NCBI GenBank assembly: GCA_963743275.1
Contig: CAVUPB010000008.1
Location: forward strand, 558,001 to 622,000
Reading direction: 5' to 3'
Source of the DNA: JALYLC01 sp963743275
GTDB taxonomy: Bacteria > Actinomycetota > Thermoleophilia > Gaiellales > JALYLC01
Length of the DNA stretch: 64,000 bases
Position numbers and translations under genes: made by a program. The notes below the pieces were generated by a model. The model did no database searches. It was not told the origin of the DNA and saw only the letters and a program-made list of their open reading frames with translations. Below, one piece after another: positions 8,333 through 16,822 of this stretch. Within the stretch, counting starts at the first letter, position 1. Every line of letters begins with the position of its first letter.

Positions 8333-9721
8333 ATGGCAGCAGTGACCGAGTCGCACATGAACGGCCTGGATCGTGAGCTCTTCGAGCCCGACTGGTTCCT
8401 GACCGACGAGCAGAAGGCGCTGCGCGAGCGCCTGATCGAGATCTGCGAGAAGGAGATCCGGCCGCGCGCTGCCGAGAACGACGCCAACCTCACGTTCCCG
8501 CGGATCTCGCTCGAGGCGCTCGCGCCCGACGGCTTCCTCGGGCTGTTGCTGCCGAAGGAGTGGGGCGGCCTCGGCCAGAACCACGTGATGTACAACGTCG
8601 TCACCGAGACGCTCGCGCGCTACGGCGACGCCTCCTGCGCCATGTGTTACGTCATGCACATCGGCGCCGTCGAGGCGCTCAAGCTGCGCGCGACGCCGTA
8701 TCTGATCGAGAACTACCTCAAGAAGGTCAAGGACGGCTTCATCGGCACGCTCTCGTACTCGGACCCCGAGACGGGCTCGCACTTCTGGTACCCGATCGCG
8801 TCCGGCGCGCGCAAGGTCGACGGCGGCTACGAGGTGCTCAAGAAGGCCTCGTGGACGACGTCCGCGGGCTTCGCCGACTTCTACGTCTGCCAGACCACGT
8901 CGCCCGACTACAACGGCGACTACTCGAACCTCTCGGTGTTCGTGATCGGCAAGGACCAGATCGTCGCCGAGGTACAGGAGTGGGACGCGCTCGGGCTGCG
9001 CGGCAACCAGTCGGGCTCGCTGCTGTGCGACTGGGGCTTCGTCCCGGACGACCAGCTCGTCGGCCCGATCGGCGACGGCGCCAACTCCAACGACGAGGCC
9101 GTCGACCCGTACTTCCTGATCGGCTCCTCGGGCGTCTGGAACGGCATCGCGCTGGGCGCGATCGACATCGCCGTGCGCCACACGACGCGCAAGACGCACA
9201 AGGACGTCGGCCTGCGCGTGGCCGACTACCCGACGATTCAGGACGCCGTGGGCGAGGCGATCATGGACACGAACGCGCGGCGCCTGATGTGCCTCTCGGT
9301 GGCGCAGGCCTGCGACAACGTCACCGACGGCGCGCAGAAGAACCCGGCGGTCGGCGAGCTCGCGCGCGGCAACTACCTGCACTGGCAGTGGCAGATCAAG
9401 TTCGAGGCGGCCAAGAACGTCGCCAAGGTCGTGGACAAGATGCTGCACTGCTGCGGCGGCACCGGCTACAAGAAGCAGCCACTGCAGCTCGAGCGCTTCC
9501 TGCGCGACGGCAAGGCCGGCTGGGTCATGGGGCCGACCAACGAGGTGCTGCGCCAGTTCGTCGGCAAGACGGCGCTGCTCGGCATGCAGTCGCTGGACTA
9601 CTGGAACCAGGTCATCAACCAGCGCGCGGTCGACAACGAGCTGAAGAAGTTCACGCCCGAGCAGAAGAAGGAGCTGGCCGCGCGGTTGCTCGCCGAGGCC
9701 GGCGGGAACGGCGCGGGCTGA
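8333..9721 (+). CDS. Acyl-CoA dehydrogenase-family flavoprotein lacking the usual catalytic Glu
   Basis: A 462-residue member of the acyl-CoA dehydrogenase fold: N-terminal helical domain (about 25-140), middle beta domain (about 145-250) and C-terminal helical bundle. At the place where most family members have YEGTNE, this protein reads MGPTNEVLRQFVGK, so the catalytic base position before the glycine is not Glu. This suggests either the base lies elsewhere, as in isovaleryl-type enzymes, or a monooxygenase-like or nitroalkane-oxidase-like reaction. It lies 43 bases after the regulator gene and is probably controlled by it. Substrate unknown. Confidence 0.75.
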   Translation: MAAVTESHMNGLDRELFEPDWFLTDEQKALRERLIEICEKEIRPRAAENDANLTFPRISLEALAPDGFLGLLLPKEWGGLGQNHVMYNVVTETLARYGDASCAMCYVMHIGAVEALKLRATPYLIENYLKKVKDGFIGTLSYSDPETGSHFWYPIASGARKVDGGYEVLKKASWTTSAGFADFYVCQTTSPDYNGDYSNLSVFVIGKDQIVAEVQEWDALGLRGNQSGSLLCDWGFVPDDQLVGPIGDGANSNDEAVDPYFLIGSSGVWNGIALGAIDIAVRHTTRKTHKDVGLRVADYPTIQDAVGEAIMDTNARRLMCLSVAQACDNVTDGAQKNPAVGELARGNYLHWQWQIKFEAAKNVAKVVDKMLHCCGGTGYKKQPLQLERFLRDGKAGWVMGPTNEVLRQFVGKTALLGMQSLDYWNQVINQRAVDNELKKFTPEQKKELAARLLAEAGGNGAG

Positions 9722-9729
9722 CCCCGCGT

Positions 9730-9768
9730 CCGGTGCACGATTGGGGTCAGACCCCAATCGTGCACCGG
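9730..9768. repeat. Perfect 39-bp palindrome with GGGGTCAGACCCC core
   Basis: Two 19-base arms are complementary around A at 9749. The left arm CCGGTGCACGATTGGGGTC closely matches the start of the 57-base repeat at 34309 (GGTGCAAGATCGGGGTC), linking the short and long members of the family. It follows the acyl-CoA-dehydrogenase-like gene by eight bases and could act as its terminator hairpin, although there is no T-run. Confidence 0.85.
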
Positions 9769-9924
9769 TCGACCTGCCGGCGCGGTCGGGCGCGGTGCCC
9801 GGCGGCGGCTCCGACTGGCGACCCGCACGTATCATCGGCGGCGATGCTCCTGGCCAGTTCGAGTGCGGTCTCGCGCCGGCGGCGCGCAGCGGATGCGAGC
9901 TAGCGGGGCGCGGAGGGAGTTGGC

Positions 9925-10290
9925 GTGACCGATGCGACGGAGTCCGTGCGGGCCGCCATCGCTGGTGAGGTTCACCTCCTGGAGCCGGACGTCCGAGCCT
10001 CCGCCGAGAGGCTCGAGGCGCTGCTCGATCCCGAGTTCGCCGAGATCGGGGCCTCGGGCAGGCTCTGGGACCGCGCGTCCCTCATCGAGGCTCTCACGCG
10101 GGCCGCGGGGTCGACGGCGCCGATCGAGGTGAGCGACATGTCCGGCGTTCTGCTGGCGCCGGGGATCGTGCACCTCACGTTCACGACGGACGCGGGCGGG
10201 CGCCGCGCGCACCGGAGCTCGCTCTGGCGGCTCCACGACGACGGCTGGCGCATCTGGTTCCACCAGGCGACGCCCGCGCCGGACGGCTGA
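9925..10290 (+). CDS. DUF4440/SnoaL-like protein (NTF2 fold)
   Basis: A 121-residue protein with the pattern of small NTF2-like proteins: helical N-terminus with ALLDPEFAEIGASGRLWDR, followed by strands ending in RSSLWRLHDDGWRIWFHQ. Such proteins bind small ligands or isomerise them; no catalytic residues can be assigned. GTG at 9925 is preceded by CGGAGGGAG at a good distance. The pentapeptide-repeat gene starts six bases after the stop, so the two are likely co-transcribed. Confidence 0.75.
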   Translation: MTDATESVRAAIAGEVHLLEPDVRASAERLEALLDPEFAEIGASGRLWDRASLIEALTRAAGSTAPIEVSDMSGVLLAPGIVHLTFTTDAGGRRAHRSSLWRLHDDGWRIWFHQATPAPDG

Positions 10291-10296
10291 GCGCGC

Positions 10297-10959
10297 GTGC
10301 CGCCCACCCAGCCGCCCGCGAGGCGTGCGCCCCGGGCCGTGCCCGTACGGCGTGGCCCCTTGCCGCTCGCCGGGCCGCCCGACATCGTCGCCGGCGTCGC
10401 GAAGTGGGAGGGCGTGCGCATCGAGGGCACGCCGCGCGAGGTCGCCGGCGTTCGCAGCCTCGCCTTCTTCGACTGCGACCTCGCCGGCCTCTCGCTCGCC
10501 GGTGAGCGGCTCGCGCTGCGCCTCGTCGACTGCACCGCGGCGTCTCTCGATCTCGCGAACGCACAGCTCGACGGGCTCGAGGTCACGTGCTCGTCGCTGC
10601 GCGAGAGCCGGCTTGTCGGAACGGCGCTCGGCGGCGCGTTTCGCGACGTCGTGGTCAGCAACTGCCTGCTCGACCTCGCGTCGCTGCGGATGGGCAAGCT
10701 CGCGCGCTGCGAGTTCCGCGAGTGCTCTCTGGTCGAAGCCGATCTCTACGCCGCGGAGCTCGAGTCGGTGCTCTTCGAGAGCTGCGATCTCACGAGCGCG
10801 CATCTCTCCGAGGCCACGTTCGAGCTCTGCGAGCTGCAGCGCTGCGAGCTGCAGGGCATTCGCGGCATCGAGGCGCTCCGCGGCGCCCGCATCCCGCTGA
10901 CCGACCTGCTGCCCATCACGCCGCTGCTGGCCGATGCGCTCGGCATCGTCACCGGCTGA
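10297..10959 (+). CDS. Pentapeptide-repeat protein
   Basis: A 220-residue protein whose middle (about residues 50-185) follows the A(D/N)LXX five-residue periodicity, for example CDLAGLSLAGERL, then LDLANAQLDGLEV, then CEFRECSLVEADLYAAEL. It should form a right-handed quadrilateral beta-helix. Some relatives mimic DNA and protect gyrase; most have unknown roles. The start is GTG at 10297. The N-terminal 30 residues are proline/arginine-rich and may not be structured, so a later start is possible. No signal peptide is visible. Confidence 0.8.
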   Translation: MPPTQPPARRAPRAVPVRRGPLPLAGPPDIVAGVAKWEGVRIEGTPREVAGVRSLAFFDCDLAGLSLAGERLALRLVDCTAASLDLANAQLDGLEVTCSSLRESRLVGTALGGAFRDVVVSNCLLDLASLRMGKLARCEFRECSLVEADLYAAELESVLFESCDLTSAHLSEATFELCELQRCELQGIRGIEALRGARIPLTDLLPITPLLADALGIVTG

Positions 10960-10971
10960 GGGCCCGCAGGT

Positions 10972-10999
10972 TTGACATGTGACCATTTAGTCACATAAT
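10972..10999 (+). promoter_or_regulatory. Sigma-70-type promoter with overlapping palindromic operator
   Basis: TTGACA at 10972-10977 and CATAAT at 10994-10999 are separated by 16 bases, just upstream of the ArsR-SRPBCC gene. The spacer contains the perfect inverted repeat TGTGAC-N6-GTCACA (10978-10995), which touches the -10 box. A repressor bound there would block RNA polymerase, so self-repression by the ArsR domain is likely (inference). Confidence 0.75.
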
Positions 11000-11008
11000 G
11001 TCCGGGGC

Positions 11009-11767
11009 ATGGATGCGGTGTTCAGCGCGCTCGCCGACCCGACCCGGCGGGCGCTGCTCGACGAGCTCTTCCGTGAGGACGGGCAGACCCTCGGTGCGCT
11101 CGAGAAGGGCTTCGCAATGACGCGTTTCGGCGTCATGAAGCACCTCAGGCTGCTCGAGGAGGCCGGGCTCGTCGTGACGAAGCGGCAGGGCCGCGAGAAG
11201 CTGCACTTCCTGAACCCCATCCCGATCAGGCTCGTCCACGACCGCTGGGTGAGCAAGTTCGCCGAGCCCTGGGCGGCAGGGCTCAGCGACCTCAAGCAGA
11301 GACTGGAGACCCCGATGGAGAAGGTGTTCGAGATCTACATCCGCACGTCCCCGGAGCGCCTCTGGGAGGCGATCACCGATCCCGACATCCGCAGCAAGTA
11401 CAACTTCGGCGCGCGCATCGTCGTGCCCGAATGGGCGCCGGGCGTGCACTTCGAGATGAGCGCACCGGGTGCGCCCGGGCCGCTCGGCGAGGGCGAGATC
11501 CTCGAGGTCGATCCTCCGCGCCGGCTCGTCCAGAGCATGGTCGCGCTCTGGAGCGACGACGTGAAGGCCGAGGGCACGACCCGGATCACCTGGGAGATCG
11601 AGCCGATCGGCGACGATTCCTGCCGGCTGACCGTCACGCACGACCAGATGCGCGAGGGCGCCAACGACCAGATCTTCGGCGGCTGGCCGATGATCCTCTC
11701 GGGCCTCAAGACCTGGCTCGAGACGGGCGAGCTGCTGACGACCCCGGGCTCGCTCCTCTACACCTGA
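11009..11767 (+). CDS. ArsR-family repressor fused to an SRPBCC (AHSA1-like) ligand-binding domain
   Basis: A 252-residue two-domain protein. Residues 1-95 form a winged helix of ArsR type (VFSALADPTRRALLDELF, then FGVMKHLRLLEEAGLV). Residues about 105-250 form an AHSA1/SRPBCC fold (VFEIYIRTSPERLWEAITD, then GGWPMILSGLKTWLETGE). In many bacteria these two domains are encoded by adjacent genes; here they are one chain, so the SRPBCC part probably senses a hydrophobic ligand and controls DNA binding. There are no metal-binding cysteines of the classical ArsR kind. The palindrome in its own promoter is the likely operator. Confidence 0.85.
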   Translation: MDAVFSALADPTRRALLDELFREDGQTLGALEKGFAMTRFGVMKHLRLLEEAGLVVTKRQGREKLHFLNPIPIRLVHDRWVSKFAEPWAAGLSDLKQRLETPMEKVFEIYIRTSPERLWEAITDPDIRSKYNFGARIVVPEWAPGVHFEMSAPGAPGPLGEGEILEVDPPRRLVQSMVALWSDDVKAEGTTRITWEIEPIGDDSCRLTVTHDQMREGANDQIFGGWPMILSGLKTWLETGELLTTPGSLLYT

Positions 11768-11821
11768 CAGGTTCACCACATGGTGCCCCTCGGAATCCGG
11801 CCGCGCGACTAGCCTGAGGCT

Positions 11822-12484
11822 GTGCAACGCCCGCTTGTGCTGGCGCACCGCGGCGCGTCGCGCGCGGCTGCCGAGAACACGCCCGAGGCCTTTCGGCTCG
11901 CGCTCACGCTGGGCGCGGACGGAGTCGAGCTCGACACGCGTCGCTCGGCCCGCGGCGAGCTGGTCGTCTTCCACGACCCGGAGATCGCGGGGATGCCGGT
12001 GCGGCGGCTGGCCGAGCCCCCCGTGACGGGCCTCGGGGTCGCCCTCGATGCGAGCGCCGGCGGCATCGTCAACGTCGAGCTGAAGACGGACGGCGATGTC
12101 GCCGGCGGCGTGGCCGCCGCGCTGTGCGCCTTCCTGCACCGGCGCGGCCCGCGCGACCGCGTGCTCGCGTCCTCGTTCGATCCGGTCGCCCTGCGCACGG
12201 TGCGCGCGCTGCGGCCCGACATCCCCACGGCGCTCGTGGTCGGGCACGACGGCGACATCGGCGTCGCGCTGCGCGAGGCCGCCGCGTCGCGGCATCGCGC
12301 GCTGCATCCCCAGCACGGGCTCGTCGACCGCTCGCTCGTCCGGCAGGCCCGCGCGCTCGGCCTGGCACTGCATGCGTGGACGGTGAACGAGGCCGACGAG
12401 CTGGAGCGCCTCGCGCGGCTGGGCGTCGACGGGCTGATCACCGACGTCCCGGATGTCGCGCTCGCGACGTTGAAGTGGCGTTGA
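11822..12484 (+). CDS. Glycerophosphodiester phosphodiesterase
   Basis: A 220-residue GDPD-family hydrolase that splits glycerophosphodiesters into alcohol and glycerol-3-phosphate. The expected catalytic residues are in place: LAHRGASRAAAENT with His near residue 9, GVELDTRRSARGELVVFHD with the Glu/Asp pair and second His near 39-57, and the later NVELK. The protein is shorter than the usual 240-260 residues, with little insertion domain. There is no signal peptide, so it is cytoplasmic. GTG at 11822 is the only reasonable start. Confidence 0.85.
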   Translation: MQRPLVLAHRGASRAAAENTPEAFRLALTLGADGVELDTRRSARGELVVFHDPEIAGMPVRRLAEPPVTGLGVALDASAGGIVNVELKTDGDVAGGVAAALCAFLHRRGPRDRVLASSFDPVALRTVRALRPDIPTALVVGHDGDIGVALREAAASRHRALHPQHGLVDRSLVRQARALGLALHAWTVNEADELERLARLGVDGLITDVPDVALATLKWR

Positions 12485-12510
12485 GTTCCTCGCCGTCATC
12501 ACCCCCGGCG

Positions 12511-13608
12511 TCAGGCGACCTCGACCGCGACGTCCTTCGCGTCCTCCTCGGCGAAGCGCAGCAGCGCCTCGGCCTCCGCTGTCAGCTCCCCGACCGCACG
12601 CTTCGGAAGCGCCTCGAACGGCGTCATGCGCAGCGTTGCGGCGCCGCGCTTGCGCGTCACCTCCCACGTGCCGGCGACCACGCCGTCCCACAGGAACGTG
12701 GCGCGCACGCGCAGGTTCTTGGTGACGACGCGGGCACGGTGCTCGTCGGCGAGCAGGCGGGTGCGGTCGGCGTGGGCGAGGACGAGGTTGTCGAACTCGG
12801 GCAGGAAGCGCGGAGGTGCGGGGACGTCGTCGGCGGGACGCGGCGCGTCCGGCAGGTCGAACAGCTCGCGCCGGCCGGTCTCGGGCCGGAAGACCCGCAG
12901 CTGCGGGCGCAGGCCGTCGAGCACGGGCGCCAGGCCCTGCAGCCCGGACCAGGTCTGCGCGTCGGCGGCGCTGGCAGGGCCGAAGGCCGCCAGGTAGCGC
13001 AGCACGAGCTGCTCCGGCGTGGCCGCAGCCGCGAGCGGCTGCCCGAGCCAGTCGTCGGCGAGCGTGAAGTCGGCCACCGAGGGGAAGCCCCAGCGCGCGT
13101 CGGTCGGCACCATCACGAGCGGGATCTGCATGCGCACCGTGTAGCCGAGCGCGCGGTCGTTGACCTCGGGGAACTGCTCCTGCAACGAGCGGCGGAGCTC
13201 GTCGAATCCGCGCGGCCGCTCGCGCAGCAGCGCTTGAGCCGCCGGCAGCACGAGCGCGGGGTCGAGGCCGTCGGCGCGCTCGCCGAGCGCGCGCATGGCG
13301 CGGTCGAGGACCGGGCTCAGGGCCGGGCGCCAGGCCGCATAGTCGCCGGCGCCGGCGAGGTGGAGCGTCGCGCGCATGAGCGTCGCGCGCACGACCTCGC
13401 GATCCCGCAGCGCGGCCTCGAGGTGCTCGCGCCGGAAGCCGGCGAGCCGCGACCAGAGACCGGTGTACGGCGGCTTTGCCTCCTGTGCCTGCAGGCCGCC
13501 CAGCCGCGCGACCGCCTCGGCGGCGCCGAGCGGCTCGCGCGCGAGCAGGAGCTGGCGCGCCAGCGTCGCGCGGTTGAGCTGCCGCGCGGTCAGCGTCTCG
13601 ATCGCCAC
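12511..13608 (-). CDS. AlkZ-like winged-helix DNA glycosylase (HTH_42 family)
   Basis: A 365-residue protein of the family that includes Streptomyces AlkZ and E. coli YcaQ, which remove interstrand crosslinks or bulky adducts from DNA. It contains LNRATLARQLLLARE at the N-terminus and GLQAQEAK near residue 38, matching the Q-x-Q motif needed for catalysis. The C-terminal segment with TFLWDGVVAGTW and a final helix also fits. It overlaps nothing and converges on the GDPD gene. The exact lesion is not predictable; some members are encoded next to toxin clusters, but no such cluster is seen here. Confidence 0.8.
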   Translation of the reverse strand: MAIETLTARQLNRATLARQLLLAREPLGAAEAVARLGGLQAQEAKPPYTGLWSRLAGFRREHLEAALRDREVVRATLMRATLHLAGAGDYAAWRPALSPVLDRAMRALGERADGLDPALVLPAAQALLRERPRGFDELRRSLQEQFPEVNDRALGYTVRMQIPLVMVPTDARWGFPSVADFTLADDWLGQPLAAAATPEQLVLRYLAAFGPASAADAQTWSGLQGLAPVLDGLRPQLRVFRPETGRRELFDLPDAPRPADDVPAPPRFLPEFDNLVLAHADRTRLLADEHRARVVTKNLRVRATFLWDGVVAGTWEVTRKRGAATLRMTPFEALPKRAVGELTAEAEALLRFAEEDAKDVAVEVA

Positions 13609-13612
13609 CGCG

Positions 13613-14449
13613 CTAGCCCGCGAAGGGCAGGACAGCCTGGCCGCGCACGCCGGGCCGGCAGCGGAAGAGCGATCCGCCCGCCGGATCGACGCCGTCGGCC
13701 AGCTCGAGGCGCGACGTCGTGATGAAGAGCTCGTCGAGCCCGTCCCCGCCGAAGGCGCAGGCGGTCACCCGGGCGCACGGCAGCGTGATGACCGCGTCGA
13801 GCATGCCGTCGGGCGCATAGCGGCGCACCGCCCCGCCGTCCCAGAGCGCGACCCAGACGCCGCCCTCCGCGTCGACCGCGAGGCCGTCCGGAAGCGCGTC
13901 GCCGTCGATCGTGGCGAAGCGGCGCCGCTCCGAGAGCGTGCCGGTCGCAGCGTCGAACGCGAACACGTCGACCCCGCGCATCGAATCCACGTAGTACGCG
14001 GTCTCGCCGTCGGGCGTCCAGCCGAGGCCGTTCGAGATCGTGCAGCCGGGCAGCTGCAGGCTGTGGCTGCCGTCGCGCTCGACGCGGTACAGCGCGCCGC
14101 CGCCGTCGTGCATGTCGTAGGCCATCGTCCCGCACCAGAAGCGGCCCTGCGGATCGCATCCGCCGTCGTTCATGCGCACGCCCGGCTCGCCGACGATCTC
14201 GCACAGGAGGGTCGGCGCGTCGTGCTCGTCGAGCAGGGCGACGCCCGTCTCGGTCGCGACCACGAGGCCCCCGGCGGCGCGCGGGCGGACGATCGCCGCC
14301 ACCGGCCCCGGCACGTCGATGGCGCGCGTCGTGCCGCTCGCAAGCGCGGTCGCGAGGACCCGGCCCGCGAGCATGTCGACCCAGGCGACCTCACCCGAGT
14401 GCGCGAGCCAGCACGGGCCCTCGCCGTGGAGCGCAAGCGGTTCGGTCAT
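13613..14449 (-). CDS. SMP-30/gluconolactonase-family protein
   Basis: A 278-residue six-bladed propeller of the SMP-30 family, which hydrolyses sugar lactones with a divalent metal. Metal-site segments are recognisable: LHGEGPCW near the start (Glu), RMNDGGCDPQGRFWCGTM near residue 95 (Asn/Asp) and DALPDGLAVDAEGGVWVA near 195 (Asp). The ATG at 14449 was preferred to upstream in-frame codons because the family begins directly before the EGP motif. The gene sits four bases downstream of the AlkZ-like gene start on the same strand; the two functions look unrelated. Confidence 0.82.
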   Translation of the reverse strand: MTEPLALHGEGPCWLAHSGEVAWVDMLAGRVLATALASGTTRAIDVPGPVAAIVRPRAAGGLVVATETGVALLDEHDAPTLLCEIVGEPGVRMNDGGCDPQGRFWCGTMAYDMHDGGGALYRVERDGSHSLQLPGCTISNGLGWTPDGETAYYVDSMRGVDVFAFDAATGTLSERRRFATIDGDALPDGLAVDAEGGVWVALWDGGAVRRYAPDGMLDAVITLPCARVTACAFGGDGLDELFITTSRLELADGVDPAGGSLFRCRPGVRGQAVLPFAG

Positions 14450-14483
14450 CTGCTCGGCACGCACGGCGCATAGTCTGCCTGGC

Positions 14484-15203
14484 GTGGACGGCGAGCGCAG
14501 CGTGCTCCTGCGCAGCGGAGCGGTGAACGTGCGGGTGCGGCGATCGGCGCGTGCGCGCCGCGTGCGGCTCGTGCTCGTCCCCGGCGTGGGGCCCGAGCTC
14601 GTCGTCCCGCAGCGCGCCGGCGCGCAGGCGATCGACGGGGCGCTCGCGACGCTCGCGCCCTGGCTCGAGCGCGCGCTCGCGCGCCAGCAGCCCGGAGCGC
14701 TCGGCCTGGCGCAGGCGGGGGTGGCCTGGCACGGCGGCGAGGAGGTCGCCCTGCGCACGGTCGCGGCGAGCCGGCCGAGCGCCGGCTGGCACGCGGGTGC
14801 GCTCGAGCTGCGCGCGCCCGATCCCGCCGCCGCCGCGACGGCGCTCGAGCGCTGGTACCGCAGCTCGGCGCGCGAGGCGCTGGCGGCGTCGATCGACCGC
14901 CAGGCCCCCGCGCTGGGCGTCGCGCCGAAGGCACTCGCGGTGCGCGACCAGCGCACGCGCTGGGGCTCGTGCTCGTCGCGCGGCACGCTCTCGTTCTCGT
15001 GGCGGCTGCTGCTCGCGCCGGCCTGGGTGCTCGACGACGTCGTCTGCCACGAGCTCTGCCACCTGCGCGTGGCGAACCACTCCAAGGCGTTCTGGACGCT
15101 CTTCGCAGCACACCGGCCGGGCGAGGACTCGCGCCCCTGGCTGCGCGCGCACGGTGGCGAGCTTGCCGCCTACCGGCCGGTCGATAGCATCGGCGCCCTA
15201 TGA
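14484..15203 (+). CDS. YgjP-like zinc metallopeptidase (DUF45)
   Basis: A 239-residue protein of the YgjP/SprT-like group. The zinc site is HELCHL near residue 192, with NHSKAFWTLFAAHRP following as in family members. The conserved stretch RTRWGSCSSRGTLSFSWRLL lies before it. GTG at 14484 is taken as the start and gives a full-length domain. Its stop overlaps the acyl-CoA synthetase start by four bases. Substrates of this family are unknown in most bacteria. It is the first gene of a four-gene coupled run. Confidence 0.82.
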   Translation: MDGERSVLLRSGAVNVRVRRSARARRVRLVLVPGVGPELVVPQRAGAQAIDGALATLAPWLERALARQQPGALGLAQAGVAWHGGEEVALRTVAASRPSAGWHAGALELRAPDPAAAATALERWYRSSAREALAASIDRQAPALGVAPKALAVRDQRTRWGSCSSRGTLSFSWRLLLAPAWVLDDVVCHELCHLRVANHSKAFWTLFAAHRPGEDSRPWLRAHGGELAAYRPVDSIGAL

Positions 15204-16822
15204 ACATGACCGACTACGAGACCGCCCGCCGGACGTTCCGGCTGCAGGTCCCGGACGACTACGAGTTCACGCGCGACGTCGTCGAGCACTGGGCGGCCCA
15301 GCACCCGGGCAAGCTCGCGCTCGTGGCCGTCGACGAGCGCGGCGAGCACCGGCGCGAGATCAGCTTCGGCGACCTCGCGCGTGCGTCGCGGCGCGTCGCC
15401 AACGCGCTCGAGGCGCTCGGCGTCACGGCCGGCGAGCGCGCGTTCGTGATGCTCCCGCGCATCCCCGAGTGGTACGAGCTGCTGCTGGGCATGTTCCGGC
15501 ACGGCGTCGTGCCGATGCCGGCGACGACGCTGTGCACCGCGCGCGACATCGCGCAGCGCATCGAGCGCGCGCAGGCCACGGTCGCCGTCGTGGACGAGGA
15601 GGCCGCGGCGAAGCTGGCGGAGGTGCGCGACCGCTGCACGTCGCTGCGCCACGTCATCGTCGTCGGCGCTCCGGTGGACGCCGAGAGCGAGCGCTACGAC
15701 GACCTGATGGCGCGCGCGAGCGACGCGGAGCCCGCGCAGCGCTTCACGAACGCCGACGACCCGCTGCTCATCTACTTCACCTCGGGCACCGTGGCCGCGC
15801 CGAAGATGGTGCTGCACACGCACGCCTCGATGGGCGCCGGCCACGAGATCACGGCGCGCTTCTGGCAGGACCTGACACCCGCCGACCTGCACTGGACGTT
15901 CTCGGACACCGGCTGGGCCAAGGCGGCGTGGGGCAAGCTCTTCGGCCAGTGGCGCATGGGCGCGGCCGTCTTCCTCTGGGATCAGCGCGGCAAGCTCGAC
16001 CCGGAGCTGTGCCTGCACGTGCTCGAGCGCTCGGGCGCGACCACGTTCTGCGCCCCGCCGACGCTGTTCCGCGCGTTCGTGCAGCTCGACCTCGCCGCGC
16101 TCGACCTCGCGCGCGTGCGGCACACGGTCTCGGCGGGCGAGCCGCTCAACCCCGAGGTCATCCGCGCCTGGCGCGAGGCCACCGGGACGACGATCTACGA
16201 CGGCTACGGCCAGACCGAGACGGTCAACCTCGTCGCCAACTACCCGTGCCTCGAGGTGCGGCCTGGCTCCATGGGCAAGCCCACGCCGGGCAACGACGTG
16301 GACGTCGTCAGCGACGACGGCGTGCGGCTCGGCCCGGGCGAGGAGGGCAACATCGCGCTCGCGACCGAGCCGGAGCGGCCGGTCGGGCTGATGCAGGGCT
16401 ACTGGCGCGACGCCGACGCGAACGCCGAGGTCTTCCACGACGGCTGGTACTTCACGGGCGATCGCGCCGTCAAGGACGAGGACGGCTACTTCTGGTTCGT
16501 CAGCCGCGCCGACGACGTGATCATCTCGGCCTCGTACCGCATCGGCCCGTTCGAGGTCGAGTCCGCGCTCGTCGAGCATCCCGCGGTGGTCGAGTCCGCC
16601 GTCGTGGGCAAGCCCGACCCCGAGCGCACGAGCATCGTCAAGGCCTTCGTCGTCCTCGCGCCCGGGTACGAGGCCACCGACGCGCTTGCGCGCGAGCTGC
16701 AGGAGCACGTCAAGTCGGTGACCGCGCCCTACAAGTACCCGCGCGAGGTCGAGTTCGTCACCGCGCTCCCGAAGACGATCTCCGGCAAGATCCGCCGCAG
16801 CGAGCTGCGCGAGCGCGCATGA
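15200..16822 (+). CDS. Acyl-CoA synthetase (AMP-forming; acetyl/medium-chain type)
   Basis: A 540-residue adenylate-forming ligase: carboxylate + ATP + CoA to acyl-CoA. Core motifs are IYFTSGTVAAPKMVLHTH (phosphate loop, about residue 190), YDGYGQTETVNL (about 330), GWYFTGDRAVKDEDGYFWF (about 415) and TISGKIRRSEL with the acylation-sensitive lysine near the C-terminus. The sequence is closest in style to medium-chain or acetyl-CoA-type ligases, since there is no long-chain gate motif. It is translationally coupled to genes on both sides (ATGA overlaps), placing it in a small operon with an aminotransferase and a methyltransferase. Confidence 0.88.
   Translation: MNMTDYETARRTFRLQVPDDYEFTRDVVEHWAAQHPGKLALVAVDERGEHRREISFGDLARASRRVANALEALGVTAGERAFVMLPRIPEWYELLLGMFRHGVVPMPATTLCTARDIAQRIERAQATVAVVDEEAAAKLAEVRDRCTSLRHVIVVGAPVDAESERYDDLMARASDAEPAQRFTNADDPLLIYFTSGTVAAPKMVLHTHASMGAGHEITARFWQDLTPADLHWTFSDTGWAKAAWGKLFGQWRMGAAVFLWDQRGKLDPELCLHVLERSGATTFCAPPTLFRAFVQLDLAALDLARVRHTVSAGEPLNPEVIRAWREATGTTIYDGYGQTETVNLVANYPCLEVRPGSMGKPTPGNDVDVVSDDGVRLGPGEEGNIALATEPERPVGLMQGYWRDADANAEVFHDGWYFTGDRAVKDEDGYFWFVSRADDVIISASYRIGPFEVESALVEHPAVVESAVVGKPDPERTSIVKAFVVLAPGYEATDALARELQEHVKSVTAPYKYPREVEFVTALPKTISGKIRRSELRERA

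Noticed and set aside
6268..8604. A 778-residue minus-strand frame opposite the PucR-type regulator
   Set aside because: Low-complexity Arg/Leu/Ala composition and it is antisense to a clearly conserved protein.
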